A stretch of 64,000 nt of DNA from CAWGJC01 sp965276665. GTDB taxonomy: Bacteria; Pseudomonadota; Alphaproteobacteria; Acetobacterales; Acetobacteraceae. A program made the translations under genes and the position numbers. Location of the stretch: NCBI GenBank assembly GCA_965276665.1, contig OZ255620.1, positions 4,774,001-4,838,000 on the forward strand, read 5' to 3'. This document shows, one piece after another, positions 25,952 through 36,816 of this stretch. Position 1 is the first letter of the stretch. Each line of letters begins with the position of its first letter. The notes under the pieces were generated by a model, which searched no databases, was not told where the DNA came from, and saw nothing but the letters and a program-made list of their open reading frames with translations.

Positions 25952-27256
25952 GTGTCAGAGGCCACAGCTTTCGATCTTTCGGCGCTCGATTCCGCGGAGC
26001 TCGCCACCATCCGGCGCCGCGCCATCCTGTCCTGCGCGATCGGCAATTTCTTTGAGCTGTTCGACTTCACGATCTACGGCTACTTCGCCGTCGCGATCAC
26101 GCGCGCCTTCTACCCGTCCGGTTCGATGTACGGAACCTATGCGGCATTCGGGGCGGCGTTCCTGATGCGGCCGGTCGGCGCCTTTGTGCTCGGCGCCTAT
26201 GGCGACCGGATGGGTCGGCGCGCCGCCCTCGTCGTGACCATCGGCCTGATGGCGGCGGCGACCGGGTTCACCGGATTGATCCCGACCTATGCCTCGATCG
26301 GCATCTGGGCGCCGATCCTGCTCGTGCTGTTCCGGCTTCTGCAGGGATTTTCGACCGGCGGCGAGTGGGGGGGCGCGGCGGCCTTTCTGGTGGAGTACGC
26401 GCGGCCGGGCCGGCGCGGGCTGACCGGAAGCTGGCAGCAATTCAGTACCCAGATCGGCTCCGTGTGCGGCTCGATCTCGGCGGCGCTGCTCGCCTCCAAC
26501 ATGTCGTCGGAGGCGTTCTATTCCTGGGGCTGGCGGCTGCCGTTCGTCGCCGGCTTCGTGCTTGGGCCGATCGGCTACTACCTGCGCAAGAAGGTCGCGG
26601 AAACACCCGCCTTCGAGCGTACGGTGGAGACGCACAAGGTGGAGCGCTCGCCGGTCGGCGCGGCGCTCGGCGCCTATCGCGTGCGGATGCTGCAGGCCTT
26701 CGGTCTCAGCATCGTCGGCTGCATCGCGAACTACACCTTCGTGATCTACCTGGTCGGTTATGCGATCAACACGATGCATCTTGCCCCGGGAGCCGCGTTG
26801 GCCTGCGCCGTGGTGTCCGGGCTGATCATCGTGGTCTGCACGCCGCTCGTCGGCCTGCTTTCGGACAAGATCGGCCGCCGCCCGCTGATCCTCGCCTGCG
26901 CGCTGCTGAACCTGGTGTTCGACTACCCGCTTTTCCTCCTCGCCATCCGTGGCGGCACGTTCGAATGGCTGCTGCTCGTGCTGATCTGCAACGGCCTGTT
27001 CGAATCGCTCTACACCGGCACCATTCCGTCCATCCTGGCCGAGATGTTCCCGACACGCGTGCGCTACACGGCGCTTTCCGTCAGCTATGGATTCGCGGTG
27101 GTGCTGTTTGGCGGATTCGCGCCCTTCATCTCGACCTGGCTCGTGCAGGTGACGGGAAATCCGCTCTCGCCCGCTTTCTACATCATGCTCGGCGGCGCGA
27201 TCAGCGCGGTGGCGATCCTGAGCATGAAGGAATACCTGAACGCGCCACTGGATTAG
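25952..27256 (+). CDS. MFS transporter, metabolite:H+ symporter (ProP/KgtP-like)
   Basis: A 434-residue protein with 12 hydrophobic segments. The MHS-branch marks are clear: GNFFELFDFTIYGYF in helix 1, GDRMGRRAALV in loop 2-3, and LLQGFSTGGEWGGAAAFLVE in helix 4. The branch imports organic acids, betaine or proline with protons; substrate not assignable. GTG at 25952 opens the frame. The TAG stop is made by the first bases of the repeat element at 27254. Confidence 0.93.
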   Translation: MSEATAFDLSALDSAELATIRRRAILSCAIGNFFELFDFTIYGYFAVAITRAFYPSGSMYGTYAAFGAAFLMRPVGAFVLGAYGDRMGRRAALVVTIGLMAAATGFTGLIPTYASIGIWAPILLVLFRLLQGFSTGGEWGGAAAFLVEYARPGRRGLTGSWQQFSTQIGSVCGSISAALLASNMSSEAFYSWGWRLPFVAGFVLGPIGYYLRKKVAETPAFERTVETHKVERSPVGAALGAYRVRMLQAFGLSIVGCIANYTFVIYLVGYAINTMHLAPGAALACAVVSGLIIVVCTPLVGLLSDKIGRRPLILACALLNLVFDYPLFLLAIRGGTFEWLLLVLICNGLFESLYTGTIPSILAEMFPTRVRYTALSVSYGFAVVLFGGFAPFISTWLVQVTGNPLSPAFYIMLGGAISAVAILSMKEYLNAPLD

Positions 27257-27360
27257 AGCATGTTCCGTTCGCATTCGCTTACTCCACAGGCTCTAGCTCT
27301 TTGTTTTGGAGAGCATCCTTATCCGCTCGAACGATTCCGTTCGAACGGATGATGCTCTAG
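27254..27360. repeat. GAGCAT-type palindromic element, long form
   Basis: About 107 bp bounded by TAGAGCATG and GATGCTCTAG, with an internal CTCTAGCTCT and a CGTTCGAACG palindrome near the right end. A similar element in the opposite orientation is at 63566-63674. TA ends and terminal inversion suggest a MITE. Its first TAG terminates the MFS gene. Confidence 0.8.
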
Positions 27361-27372
27361 TCGGGGCGCGAC

Positions 27373-27936
27373 ATGGCCGGACCGCTCGTCGTCTCGGCGA
27401 TGCCGGATCCGGTGCTCCAGGAGCGGCTCGACAGGATGCGGGAGGCATATTTTCCTGCGGGCCGAAATCGCGTTCCGGCGCATGTGAGCCTGTTCCACCA
27501 ACTGCCGGCGGACATCCTGGATCTTTTCGTCGCGACAACAAATTCGGCGTTGCGCGAGCTCGAACCTGCGGCGCGAATCGATGGCGTGCGGTGTTTGGGC
27601 CGTGGCGTTGCCTACACACTGGCAGCGCCCGGCCTGTCTGGACTGCAGGCCGAGCTCGCGGTGCGCTTCGCATCTCTTCTTACCAAGCAGGACCGGCAGC
27701 AATACCATCCGCACATCACCATCCAGAACAAGGCCGAGCCGGCAGTTGCGCGGGCGCTCGCGGCGCGGCTTTCCGCCGAATTCGCGCCGATGGCGTTCGC
27801 TTTCGCCGAGATCGCCGTGTGGCACTACGAAGAGGGAAGATGGCGCGCCGCGGCCAAGCTGCCATGGGGAGGTTCGGGGGCGCCTGGCGACTCGTGCTGC
27901 AGCAGCCAGGCCTTGCGCTCGAGGCCGCCGCCATAG
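27373..27936 (+). CDS. 2'-5' RNA ligase/2H phosphoesterase family protein
   Basis: A 187-residue protein with two HxT/S motifs, AHVSLFHQLP near residue 36 and PHITIQNK near 115, the catalytic histidine pairs of the LigT/2H phosphoesterase fold. Such enzymes open or join 2'-5' or cyclic phosphates in RNA or nucleotides. The last 112 bp overlap the 3' end of the convergent ogt gene, and the last ~25 residues are outside the conserved domain. Confidence 0.85.
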   Translation: MAGPLVVSAMPDPVLQERLDRMREAYFPAGRNRVPAHVSLFHQLPADILDLFVATTNSALRELEPAARIDGVRCLGRGVAYTLAAPGLSGLQAELAVRFASLLTKQDRQQYHPHITIQNKAEPAVARALAARLSAEFAPMAFAFAEIAVWHYEEGRWRAAAKLPWGGSGAPGDSCCSSQALRSRPPP

Positions 27937-28376
27937 CCGGTCAGGCCGGCATTCGCGCCGATCACCCGATGACACGGCACCACCAGCGCAACCGGATTCG
28001 CGCCGTTCGCGAGGCCTACCGCACGACTTGCACCTTTCGCGCCGATCCGCTCCGCAAGGCGTCCGTAGCTGGTCGTGGTCCCGGGCGGGATATTCCGCAG
28101 GGCATCCCAGACGCGGCGCTGGAAGGCCGAACCGGCGGTCCGCACGGAAATGCCGTCGAGAGCGGCGAACGCGCCGTCGAAATACTCGGCAAGGCGATCG
28201 CGCATCTCGGCCGGAGCCCGGCCCGGCGCCAGCTCATACGCACCATAATGGCGCACAAGCAGGCGGTGCATGCGCGCTTCGAAATCGGCGAAGTCGAGCG
28301 CCCGCAACGTCGCGCCGTCAGAGACCAGCAGAATCGTGCCGATCGGCGACGGCACGCGGTCTAGGGTCAGCTGCAT
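27825..28376 (-). CDS. ogt: Methylated-DNA--protein-cysteine methyltransferase
   Basis: A 183-residue suicide repair protein that takes methyl groups from O6-methylguanine. The acceptor cysteine is in NPVALVVPCHRVIG near residue 140, with FQRRVWDALRNIPPGTTTSY upstream. ATG at 28376 lies inside the 3' end of the ada-alkA gene (59-bp overlap), so the two are co-expressed. The C-terminal ~20 residues extend past the usual end, within the convergent overlap with the 2H phosphoesterase gene. Confidence 0.95.
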   Translation of the reverse strand: MQLTLDRVPSPIGTILLVSDGATLRALDFADFEARMHRLLVRHYGAYELAPGRAPAEMRDRLAEYFDGAFAALDGISVRTAGSAFQRRVWDALRNIPPGTTTSYGRLAERIGAKGASRAVGLANGANPVALVVPCHRVIGANAGLTGYGGGLERKAWLLQHESPGAPEPPHGSLAAARHLPSS

Positions 28377-29877
28377 GCGAGATCTCCTTACCGCCGGGGC
28401 GCGAGGCGGCATCATGGGTCCAAAGGTGCAGGGCGGCGTAGGCGCGCCATGGGCGCCAAGATTCCGCCCGCGCCAGCAAAGCGGCCGGGGTCGGCCGCCC
28501 GTCCGGGTTCGCCATCGCGCGCAGCAGGCCGATATCGGCGGCGGGGAACGCATCGGGCTCGCGTAGCGCGCGCATCGCGATGTATTGCGCGGTCCAAACG
28601 CCGATGCCGGGCAGGGCGACAAGCGAGGCAATCGATTCGTCGAGACCGCGTCCGGGTTCGAACAGCTTGGGCGCGGCTGATGTCGCGCGCGCAAGACCGA
28701 CGATCGCCGCCGCTCGGCTGCGCGGCATGCCGAGCACTTTGCCGAGCTCCTCCTGGGCGGCGATCCTGCCGGGGGCGGGAAATACATGGGTGAGGCCGGT
28801 GAGCATGCCGTCGCCAATCTCCGCGAGCCGGGTGCCGCAACAGGCGACGAGGCGACGGGCGAGAGCGGTGGCCGCACCGACGGTGATCTGCTGGCCGAGA
28901 ATGCCGCGCACCGCCAGCTCGAACCCGTCCCACGCGCCGGGCACGCGCAGGCCCGGTCGCGCTGCGACGAGCGGTGCCAGGCGCGGATCCTCGGCAAGCT
29001 GCGCGCCGATCACGTCCGGATCGGCGCCGAGGTCGAACAGGCGGCGGATGCGTGCGACGATCAGCGGCAGGGCGGAGATATCGGGAAAGTGGATGGTGGC
29101 GATCAGCGCGTTCCGCCCCTCCGCGGGACGCACGACGATCGTTCCTTGCGCGCTGCCGATCGCGATGCTCCGCGCATAGCAATCCGGTCGCACGAGCTCG
29201 ACGCCGCCGATCGCCCGGACGGCGAGGAAGGCGATAATCGCCGCCCAGTCGTAGGGTGGTTTGAATGGCAGGGTTAGGCGGATCGCCGATGATGCGTCGG
29301 CCGGCGCCTCGTCTCGGCGAAGGCTGCGCGGCGGCCTCCCATAAAGCGTGCGGATGGTATCGTTGAAGCGGCGAAGGCTGCTGAATCCCGCAGCGAGCGC
29401 GATTTCGGCCATCGGCATTTGCGTCTCGGTGATGAGTTGCTTGGCGAACAGCACCCGCCGCGTCTGCGCCACCGCCGCCGGCGAGGCGCCGAGATGCTTC
29501 TGGAACAACCGCCGGAGCTGGCGCTCGCCGATGCCCAGCCGGCCGGCGAGTCCGTCCACAGGCCTGTCGTTCAACCCCCCTGCGGCGATCAGCGCCATCG
29601 CTCTGGAGACGGTGCTCGACGTGCCGTACCAGGCGGGGAGGTCGGGCGAGGTTTCGGGGCGGCAGCGCAGACAGGGCCGGAACCCCGCCGCCTGCGCCGC
29701 AGCGGCGCTCGGCATGAACACGATGTTCTCGAGCTTCGGGGTTCGCGCCGGGCAGATCGGCCGGCAATAGATGCGCGTCGTGCGCACGGCGGTGAAGAAC
29801 TGCCCGTCGAACCGGGCATCGCGCGTCACCAGCGCCCGATAGCAGGCGTCACGATCCAGATGCATGCCGCCGATCAT
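28318..29877 (-). CDS. Ada-AlkA fusion: methylphosphotriester sensor, AraC-type HTH and 3-methyladenine glycosylase
   Basis: A 519-residue three-part protein. Residues 1-85 are an Ada zinc domain (TAVRTTRIYCRPICPAR, then CLRCRPE) whose first cysteine accepts methyl from DNA phosphotriesters. Residues 90-185 are an AraC-type helix-turn-helix (GERQLRRLFQKHLGASPAAV). The rest is AlkA glycosylase, with RGILGQQITVGAA and LPGIGVWTAQYIAMRAL (HhH, lysine-less type). It both senses alkylation and removes damaged bases, and heads an operon with ogt. ATG at 29877 or 29865. Confidence 0.93.
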   Translation of the reverse strand: MIGGMHLDRDACYRALVTRDARFDGQFFTAVRTTRIYCRPICPARTPKLENIVFMPSAAAAQAAGFRPCLRCRPETSPDLPAWYGTSSTVSRAMALIAAGGLNDRPVDGLAGRLGIGERQLRRLFQKHLGASPAAVAQTRRVLFAKQLITETQMPMAEIALAAGFSSLRRFNDTIRTLYGRPPRSLRRDEAPADASSAIRLTLPFKPPYDWAAIIAFLAVRAIGGVELVRPDCYARSIAIGSAQGTIVVRPAEGRNALIATIHFPDISALPLIVARIRRLFDLGADPDVIGAQLAEDPRLAPLVAARPGLRVPGAWDGFELAVRGILGQQITVGAATALARRLVACCGTRLAEIGDGMLTGLTHVFPAPGRIAAQEELGKVLGMPRSRAAAIVGLARATSAAPKLFEPGRGLDESIASLVALPGIGVWTAQYIAMRALREPDAFPAADIGLLRAMANPDGRPTPAALLARAESWRPWRAYAALHLWTHDAASRPGGKEISHAADPRPRAVADRHDSAGL

Positions 29878-29965
29878 GCCCCAGAGCGCCGATCCGTTCT
29901 CGCCATTTCCGGACGTGAATGAGACGCGGCCGGGATGGCCATAATGTCTCGTTCGCTCACGGTGA

Positions 29966-30037
29966 TGCCGGGTGAGGGATTTGAACCCCCGGCCTTCGGT
30001 TTACAAAACCGCTGCACTACCACTGTGCTAACCCGGC
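29966..30037 (-). tRNA. tRNA-Thr(TGT)
   Basis: A 72-nt cloverleaf on the minus strand. Acceptor GCCGGGT/ACCCGGC, D stem GCAC/GTGC, anticodon loop TTTGTAA (anticodon TGT), T arm GGGGG-TTCAAAT-CCCTC. No CCA is encoded, unlike tRNA-Thr(CGT) in this window. The outermost anticodon-stem pair (G-A) is mismatched. The 278 bp to its right, up to 30316, hold no gene I can support. Confidence 0.96.
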
Positions 30038-30316
30038 TTAGGCAGTGAAATCAATCTATTGGCAGAAGCCCTTTGCAACTCGGAAGCTCGATAGTGCTGA
30101 CTGGCTGGGAAACGAGGAGTGTGGCTGCTGAAGCAGACGCCTCCGCCACGGTCGAATGCGATCGCCGCGCGCCTCGACTTCTCCGGCAAATGCGTGACCC
30201 AGAACTTAGCGCGTCAGCGGCGGAGCCGGAGGGGCCACGCGTCTAACTCCACGGGACCGCTTCAAGGCAAAAATGTGTGGCGCTCGTGCGGAGCGCCACA
30301 CTGTTCCGCCTGCCGG

Positions 30317-30652
30317 TTAGCTGCAGGCTTTGCCGCCGAGAGGATGGTCTCCCGCCGCCTTGGCTGCGGTTTCCGTCATATACGACCCGGACTTGGTCTT
30401 GCCATACAGGCGGTCGCCCGGGCAGCGATACACCTTGCTACGAGTCGTCACCCAAACCTGCCCGGTATGGTCGGTCGTGCTCGGGGTGGCGGCCGTCGTC
30501 GAGGGCGAGGTCCTCGACGGGGCGGTCGGCGTTGTCATGGGTGAGGGTGCCGGGGCGGCTGTGGTGCCGGTTCTCGCGGGCGAGGTCTGGGCATGAGCGA
30601 CCGGCGCCACGGCAAGCCCGGCAACGGCGATAACGGCGATCAGCGTCTTCAT
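30317..30652 (-). CDS. Small secreted protein of unknown function
   Basis: A 111-residue protein. A Sec signal peptide (MKTLIAVIAVAGLAVAPVAH, cleavage after AHA) is followed by a Thr/Pro/Ser-rich linker and a compact C-terminal part, VWVTTRSKVYRCPGDRLYGK, then GKACS with a second cysteine. The pair of cysteines may form a disulphide. This short domain recurs in many proteobacterial secreted proteins of unknown role. It is 34 bp downstream of the YidB-like gene. Confidence 0.78.
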   Translation of the reverse strand: MKTLIAVIAVAGLAVAPVAHAQTSPARTGTTAAPAPSPMTTPTAPSRTSPSTTAATPSTTDHTGQVWVTTRSKVYRCPGDRLYGKTKSGSYMTETAAKAAGDHPLGGKACS

Positions 30653-30686
30653 GGTTGTCCTTTCCTTCATGTTCGGCACGGCACGA

Positions 30687-31064
30687 TCAAGATGCCGGCG
30701 CGCCGCTATCCGGCACCGTGCCTTCAGGCGTCGCATGATCAACGGCGTGCGGCAGAATCTTCGCAACCAGCGGCATCAACGCATCGACTGGGATTCCGGT
30801 CCGGGCGACCAGCGCCGCAACCTGTTGGTTGGACAAGACCTGCTGTACCTGCTCGGCGGTGATCGGCAGGTTATGTCCAGCGCTGATCCAGGATTGTGCA
30901 TGTTCGGCAAACCCGTTGCCGGCGAATTGCCCGATCAGGCCGGCAATGCCGCTGGGTTGCTCGAGGCCGAGCACGTCCTTAAGGGCGCCGTGCACCGCTT
31001 CCCCCGATTGTTGATGCTCGCCGCCGCCAAGGCTGGCCAGGATCTGCCCGAGAAATCCGCTCAT
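30687..31064 (-). CDS. YidB-family (DUF937) protein
   Basis: A 125-residue protein with glycine-rich start MSGFLGQILASLGGG and the family core GLIGQFAGNGFAEHAQSWIS, then QVQQVLSNQQVAALVARTGI and LMPLVAKILPHAVDHATPEG. The function of YidB proteins is not established. ATG at 31064. Same strand as the small secreted protein. Confidence 0.85.
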   Translation of the reverse strand: MSGFLGQILASLGGGEHQQSGEAVHGALKDVLGLEQPSGIAGLIGQFAGNGFAEHAQSWISAGHNLPITAEQVQQVLSNQQVAALVARTGIPVDALMPLVAKILPHAVDHATPEGTVPDSGAPAS

Positions 31065-31368
31065 GCTGTTTTCTCCCGCCTATCCAGGCAGCAAAACACC
31101 GGAACGCTCGGCTTGCAATGGAAACGACCGAGCGGGGGGCGCCCACGAACGGCAGAGGATAGTTCAGTCCTGATTGCGCTGGGCTGTCGGCCAGCCAGCC
31201 GGCCGGCCGGCCGGGAGGGGGATCGCCTGAGAGGACGGTTTCGGCGGCCGCTGCTAAGGACCAGTTCGGGCCAATCTCGGACCGCTGGTGAACTCTGGGT
31301 CCAGGCTACGGTTTCTCATGCGCGGCGAGAGCCGACCCAGATCAGCGGTATCGGGAGGAGTGATCGAG
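31065..31368. promoter_or_regulatory. Divergent intergenic region upstream of katE-type catalase
   Basis: Three hundred bases between divergent genes. It contains a simple GGCC-rich run around 31190-31215 (CAGCCAGCCGGCCGGCCGGC) and a GGGAGGAG ribosome site before the catalase ATG. I could not recognise an OxyR or sigma-factor site with confidence. Confidence 0.4.
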
Positions 31369-33498
<2,130 letters not shown>

Positions 33499-33500
33499 GC

Positions 33501-33556
33501 GGGCGGCCCGGCGGTCCCAAGTCGGCCGCCGGGCCGCCCCGCGGGGCGCGTGTGCC
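33501..33556 (+). terminator. Strong hairpin terminator after catalase
   Basis: A perfect 14-bp stem (GGGCGGCCCGGCGG / CCGCCGGGCCGCCC) with an 11-base loop begins 2 bases after the catalase stop, followed by a T-rich CATTTTCTTTC. It fits an intrinsic terminator. Confidence 0.75.
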
Positions 33557-33625
33557 CCATTTTCTTTCAAGGTGGCCTTAAGTCTCTGGGCGCATTATGC
33601 CATCGTCCGCGCCTGGAGGTGCGTC

Positions 33626-35671
33626 GTGCGCCAGTCCTTCCGTGCCATCCGCGTCGCCTCCCGGGGATTGCGCGGCCGAGTTGCTTTATTGTGCCTGCTG
33701 ACGACCGCGCCCTTGCTAATCCTTCTGACGGTCGGTGCCTTCATCGACTTCCGACAGGCAGAGCACCTCGCGGTGACGCGGGCGTTCGGGCTCGCCAGGA
33801 ATGGCGGTGAGAAGCAATCCGAGCTGATCGCCGAAACAAAGAATCTCCTCGCCACGCTGCCACGCATCGACATGATCCGGAACTCCGTGGCGCCTGCCTG
33901 CTCGGACCTGTTGCAGTCGCTCGTCCGGACCGATCCGCGCATCGACTCCCTCGCCGTTGCTGATCCCGGCGGCGCGGTTCTCTGCAGCAGTCGGGCGAAT
34001 AACGGCCACCAATCCGTCGGAGACCGGCAATTCTTCCGTGGTGCGATGGCGGAAGAGTCCGGCGGCGCCCTGCAGCTCGAAATGGTGACCAGCAAGTTCA
34101 ACGGGCAGCCCACCCTGGTGGCGGCGCTGCCGTTCTGGGAGGCTGGCTCCGCTGGCGCGCGGAAAGGGGTGATCCTCGCGGCGTTGAGCATGGACTGGTT
34201 GTCGAACCTCGCGGTGATCGGGACAACGCGCTCCAACACGAAGGCCATGGTCATCGACCCGTCAAATGGCCAGGTGCTCGGGCGCAGCGGGGATACCCAC
34301 CGGCTCGAGATCGGGGATTATTTTCCCGACAGGCGACTTCTCGCCGCCTTCCGCCGGCAACCCGATGGCGGCCATGCCTTCGCCATTGGGCCACGCGGAA
34401 GGCCGATGATCTATGGCTACTCCCTGCTCCGGCTTGGCAATCGGCCGTTGATGCTGGTGATTGGCCTCAGCAGGTCGGAGGTGCTGGCTGGTCCGCGAGG
34501 GCGGTTTCGGGTGGGTGCGGTGCTGGCGGCGCTGGCGGTGGCGGGCGCGCTCCTGATCAACTGGTTCGCAAGCTTCGCCTTCGTGCTGCGGCCGATCGCC
34601 TCTCTGGCGGAGGCCGCGCACCGCCTCGGCGAGGGTGATCTGGCCACGCGTGCGCTACCGGTCGGGGGAATATTGGAGCTTCGTGCGCTCGAATTGGCCT
34701 TCAATCGCATGGCGAAGAGCCTCCAGGCGCGGACGCGGCAGCTTGCGGCGACGCAGGGAAAGCTCGCAGTGAGCGAGATGCATCATCGCGTCCTCGCCGA
34801 GAGTGCAGGGGACATGATCACGCGAATTGGATCGGATTTTCGCCGCACCTACGTCTCACCTGCCTGCCGCGACCTCCTTGGTTTCGAACCGGAAGATTTG
34901 GTCGGTGCGACGCCCGGGGCGATCGTGCACCCGGATGACTGGCTAATGATGGACGCGACGCTGTACGCGCCGCTCAAGGCCGGTCATGACACCGCGCGCG
35001 CAACTTATCGCGCCATTCGCAAGGATGGGACGACCGTCTGGGTCGAATCGGCCGGGAGGCGGCTGAGCGACGGCAAGGGCTATGTCGTCGTGACCCGCGA
35101 CGTCAGTGAGCGGAAGGCCTTCGAGGATCAGCTTGAGGCAGCGAACCGACAGCTCGAGCTGCTCGCCAGCTCCGATCCGCTGACCGGCCTCCCCAACCGC
35201 CGCCGGTTCGACGAGATGCTGGCGAGCGAGTACCGGCGCGCCCGGCGGCTCGGACTGCCGCTGGCGGTGCTCGTCATCGATGCGGATAACTTCAAAAGCT
35301 ATAACGACGCCTATGGTCACCCGGCCGGCGACGAATGCCTGCGGGCGGTGGCGCAGGCGGTCGAGGGCGCGCTCCGCCGGCCCAGCGACCTGGCGGCGCG
35401 GCTCGGCGGCGAGGAATTCGTCGCCCTCCTGCCGAATACGGACTGCCATGGTGCGGCGCAGATGGCGGAGCGGGTGCTGCGCGCCGTGCAGAACCTGCGA
35501 ATTCCACACGCGAGGAATTCCGGCGGCATCGTCACCGTGAGCATCGGCGCGGCGGCCACGATACCGGACGGGTTGTCGGAACCGACGATGCTGGTGAGCA
35601 AGGCGGACATCCAACTCTACACGGCCAAAGCTGCCGGCCGCAATGCGGTGCGGGTGGCGAGCATGGCTTGA
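33626..35671 (+). CDS. Diguanylate cyclase with Cache, HAMP, PAS and GGDEF domains
   Basis: A 681-residue membrane sensor. The first helix (GRVALLCLLTTAPLLILLTV) is followed by a periplasmic Cache domain, a second helix near residue 320, HAMP (PIASLAEAAHRLGEGDLATR), a PAS domain (MITRIGSDFRRTYVSPACRD), then GGDEF. The signature is GGEEF with upstream DPLTGLPNRRRFDEML, so c-di-GMP synthesis is expected. No RxxD inhibitory site is seen in front of GGEEF. GTG at 33626 is chosen for the GGAGGT site 5 bases before it; GTG at 33572 is the longer alternative. Confidence 0.92.
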   Translation: MRQSFRAIRVASRGLRGRVALLCLLTTAPLLILLTVGAFIDFRQAEHLAVTRAFGLARNGGEKQSELIAETKNLLATLPRIDMIRNSVAPACSDLLQSLVRTDPRIDSLAVADPGGAVLCSSRANNGHQSVGDRQFFRGAMAEESGGALQLEMVTSKFNGQPTLVAALPFWEAGSAGARKGVILAALSMDWLSNLAVIGTTRSNTKAMVIDPSNGQVLGRSGDTHRLEIGDYFPDRRLLAAFRRQPDGGHAFAIGPRGRPMIYGYSLLRLGNRPLMLVIGLSRSEVLAGPRGRFRVGAVLAALAVAGALLINWFASFAFVLRPIASLAEAAHRLGEGDLATRALPVGGILELRALELAFNRMAKSLQARTRQLAATQGKLAVSEMHHRVLAESAGDMITRIGSDFRRTYVSPACRDLLGFEPEDLVGATPGAIVHPDDWLMMDATLYAPLKAGHDTARATYRAIRKDGTTVWVESAGRRLSDGKGYVVVTRDVSERKAFEDQLEAANRQLELLASSDPLTGLPNRRRFDEMLASEYRRARRLGLPLAVLVIDADNFKSYNDAYGHPAGDECLRAVAQAVEGALRRPSDLAARLGGEEFVALLPNTDCHGAAQMAERVLRAVQNLRIPHARNSGGIVTVSIGAAATIPDGLSEPTMLVSKADIQLYTAKAAGRNAVRVASMA

Positions 35672-35877
35672 TGGCGGACAGGGTCTGAGCGCGCCAGGCT
35701 CGTCGCCGGCCTGGCCGGCAGGCGGCGATGGAACCGATACAATCTCGTTTGCGCGGGCTGCTCCGGACCCGGTCCTCGCGGGTCGGGGCGCGGTGCCCGG
35801 CCGGTCGTCGAGGTGCGGTTGCCCCCCGGCATGAAAGCCGCTACCGCCGAGGCATCCCGCCACCCAGGGTGAGACGC

Positions 35878-36792
35878 ATGACCGACCGCTATACCGGCCC
35901 CATCATCGATGCCCACCACCATCTCTGGGACCTCTCGCTCGGCCGGCATCCCTGGATCACCGATGCGGATTCGCCGATCAAGGCGTTGGGGGACGTCGCC
36001 TTTCTCAGGCACGACTACATGCCGGCCGATTTCGTTGCTGATATCGGGCCGCAGAACGTGGCCGGGACCGTCTATGTCGAGGCGGCATGGGACCGGTCGC
36101 GGCCGGCGGAAGAGGAGGTGCTCTGGGTCGAGGCGCTGACGCGGCCGCCCGGAATGGCGGCGCGGCTCGTCTCATGGACCGATCTGCGCTCGCCCGACGC
36201 CGGGCGCGTGCTGGATGGGCTTGCCGCGCATCCGAGTGTCGTCGGCATTCGCGAGACCATTCGCTGGCACCCCGACCCGGCGAAACGCTGGAGCGAGTCC
36301 GGCATCCTCGCCGACCCCGCTTGGCGCCGCGGCTTCGACGAGCTCTGCCGCCGTAATCTGTCGCTCGAGCTGCTGATGAACCCTTACCAGTCGGACGAGG
36401 TCGCGGCGCTCGCGGCGGAGACGCCGGACCAGCTCTTCATCGTCAACCATTGCGGCACGCCGGTCGATCGCGATGCCGAGGGCCTGGAGCGCTGGCGGCG
36501 TGGGCTCGTGCTGATGGGAAAGCAGCCCAACGTGCAGATCAAGGTGTCGAATTACGGCGCCTACGGGCCGGATCGCAGCCTCGACTCGCTTCGCCGCACG
36601 GTGATGACCTGCATCGAGGCGTTTGGCCCGCGCCGCTCGATGTTCGGCAGCGATTATCCGGTGGGCCGGCGAAGCATGCCGTACCAGGACATGTGCGAGC
36701 GCTTCAAGGACATCGTGCGGGATTTCTCCGCCGCGGAGCAGCGAGATCTGTTCCACGACAATGCCGCGCGCACCTATCGTTTTGAGGCCTAG
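35878..36792 (+). CDS. Amidohydrolase family 2 (TIM-barrel lactonase-like)
   Basis: A 304-residue metal-dependent hydrolase. IIDAHHHLWDLSLGRHPW at the N-terminus is the HxH metal site, VGIRETIRWHP and FIVNHCGTPVDRD supply further ligands, and MFGSDYPVG carries the late aspartate. Relatives act on lactones such as L-fucono-1,5-lactone or other carboxylate rings. ATG at 35878 follows GTGAGACGC. It is 24 bp upstream of the copper ATPase, without an obvious functional link. Confidence 0.88.
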   Translation: MTDRYTGPIIDAHHHLWDLSLGRHPWITDADSPIKALGDVAFLRHDYMPADFVADIGPQNVAGTVYVEAAWDRSRPAEEEVLWVEALTRPPGMAARLVSWTDLRSPDAGRVLDGLAAHPSVVGIRETIRWHPDPAKRWSESGILADPAWRRGFDELCRRNLSLELLMNPYQSDEVAALAAETPDQLFIVNHCGTPVDRDAEGLERWRRGLVLMGKQPNVQIKVSNYGAYGPDRSLDSLRRTVMTCIEAFGPRRSMFGSDYPVGRRSMPYQDMCERFKDIVRDFSAAEQRDLFHDNAARTYRFEA

Positions 36793-36816
36793 CACGTTGC
36801 TTCCTATATACCTGCC

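Noticed and set aside
25955..27274. 439-codon minus-strand frame over the MFS gene
   Set aside because: Antisense of a clear 12-helix transporter; highly charged shadow sequence with no motif.
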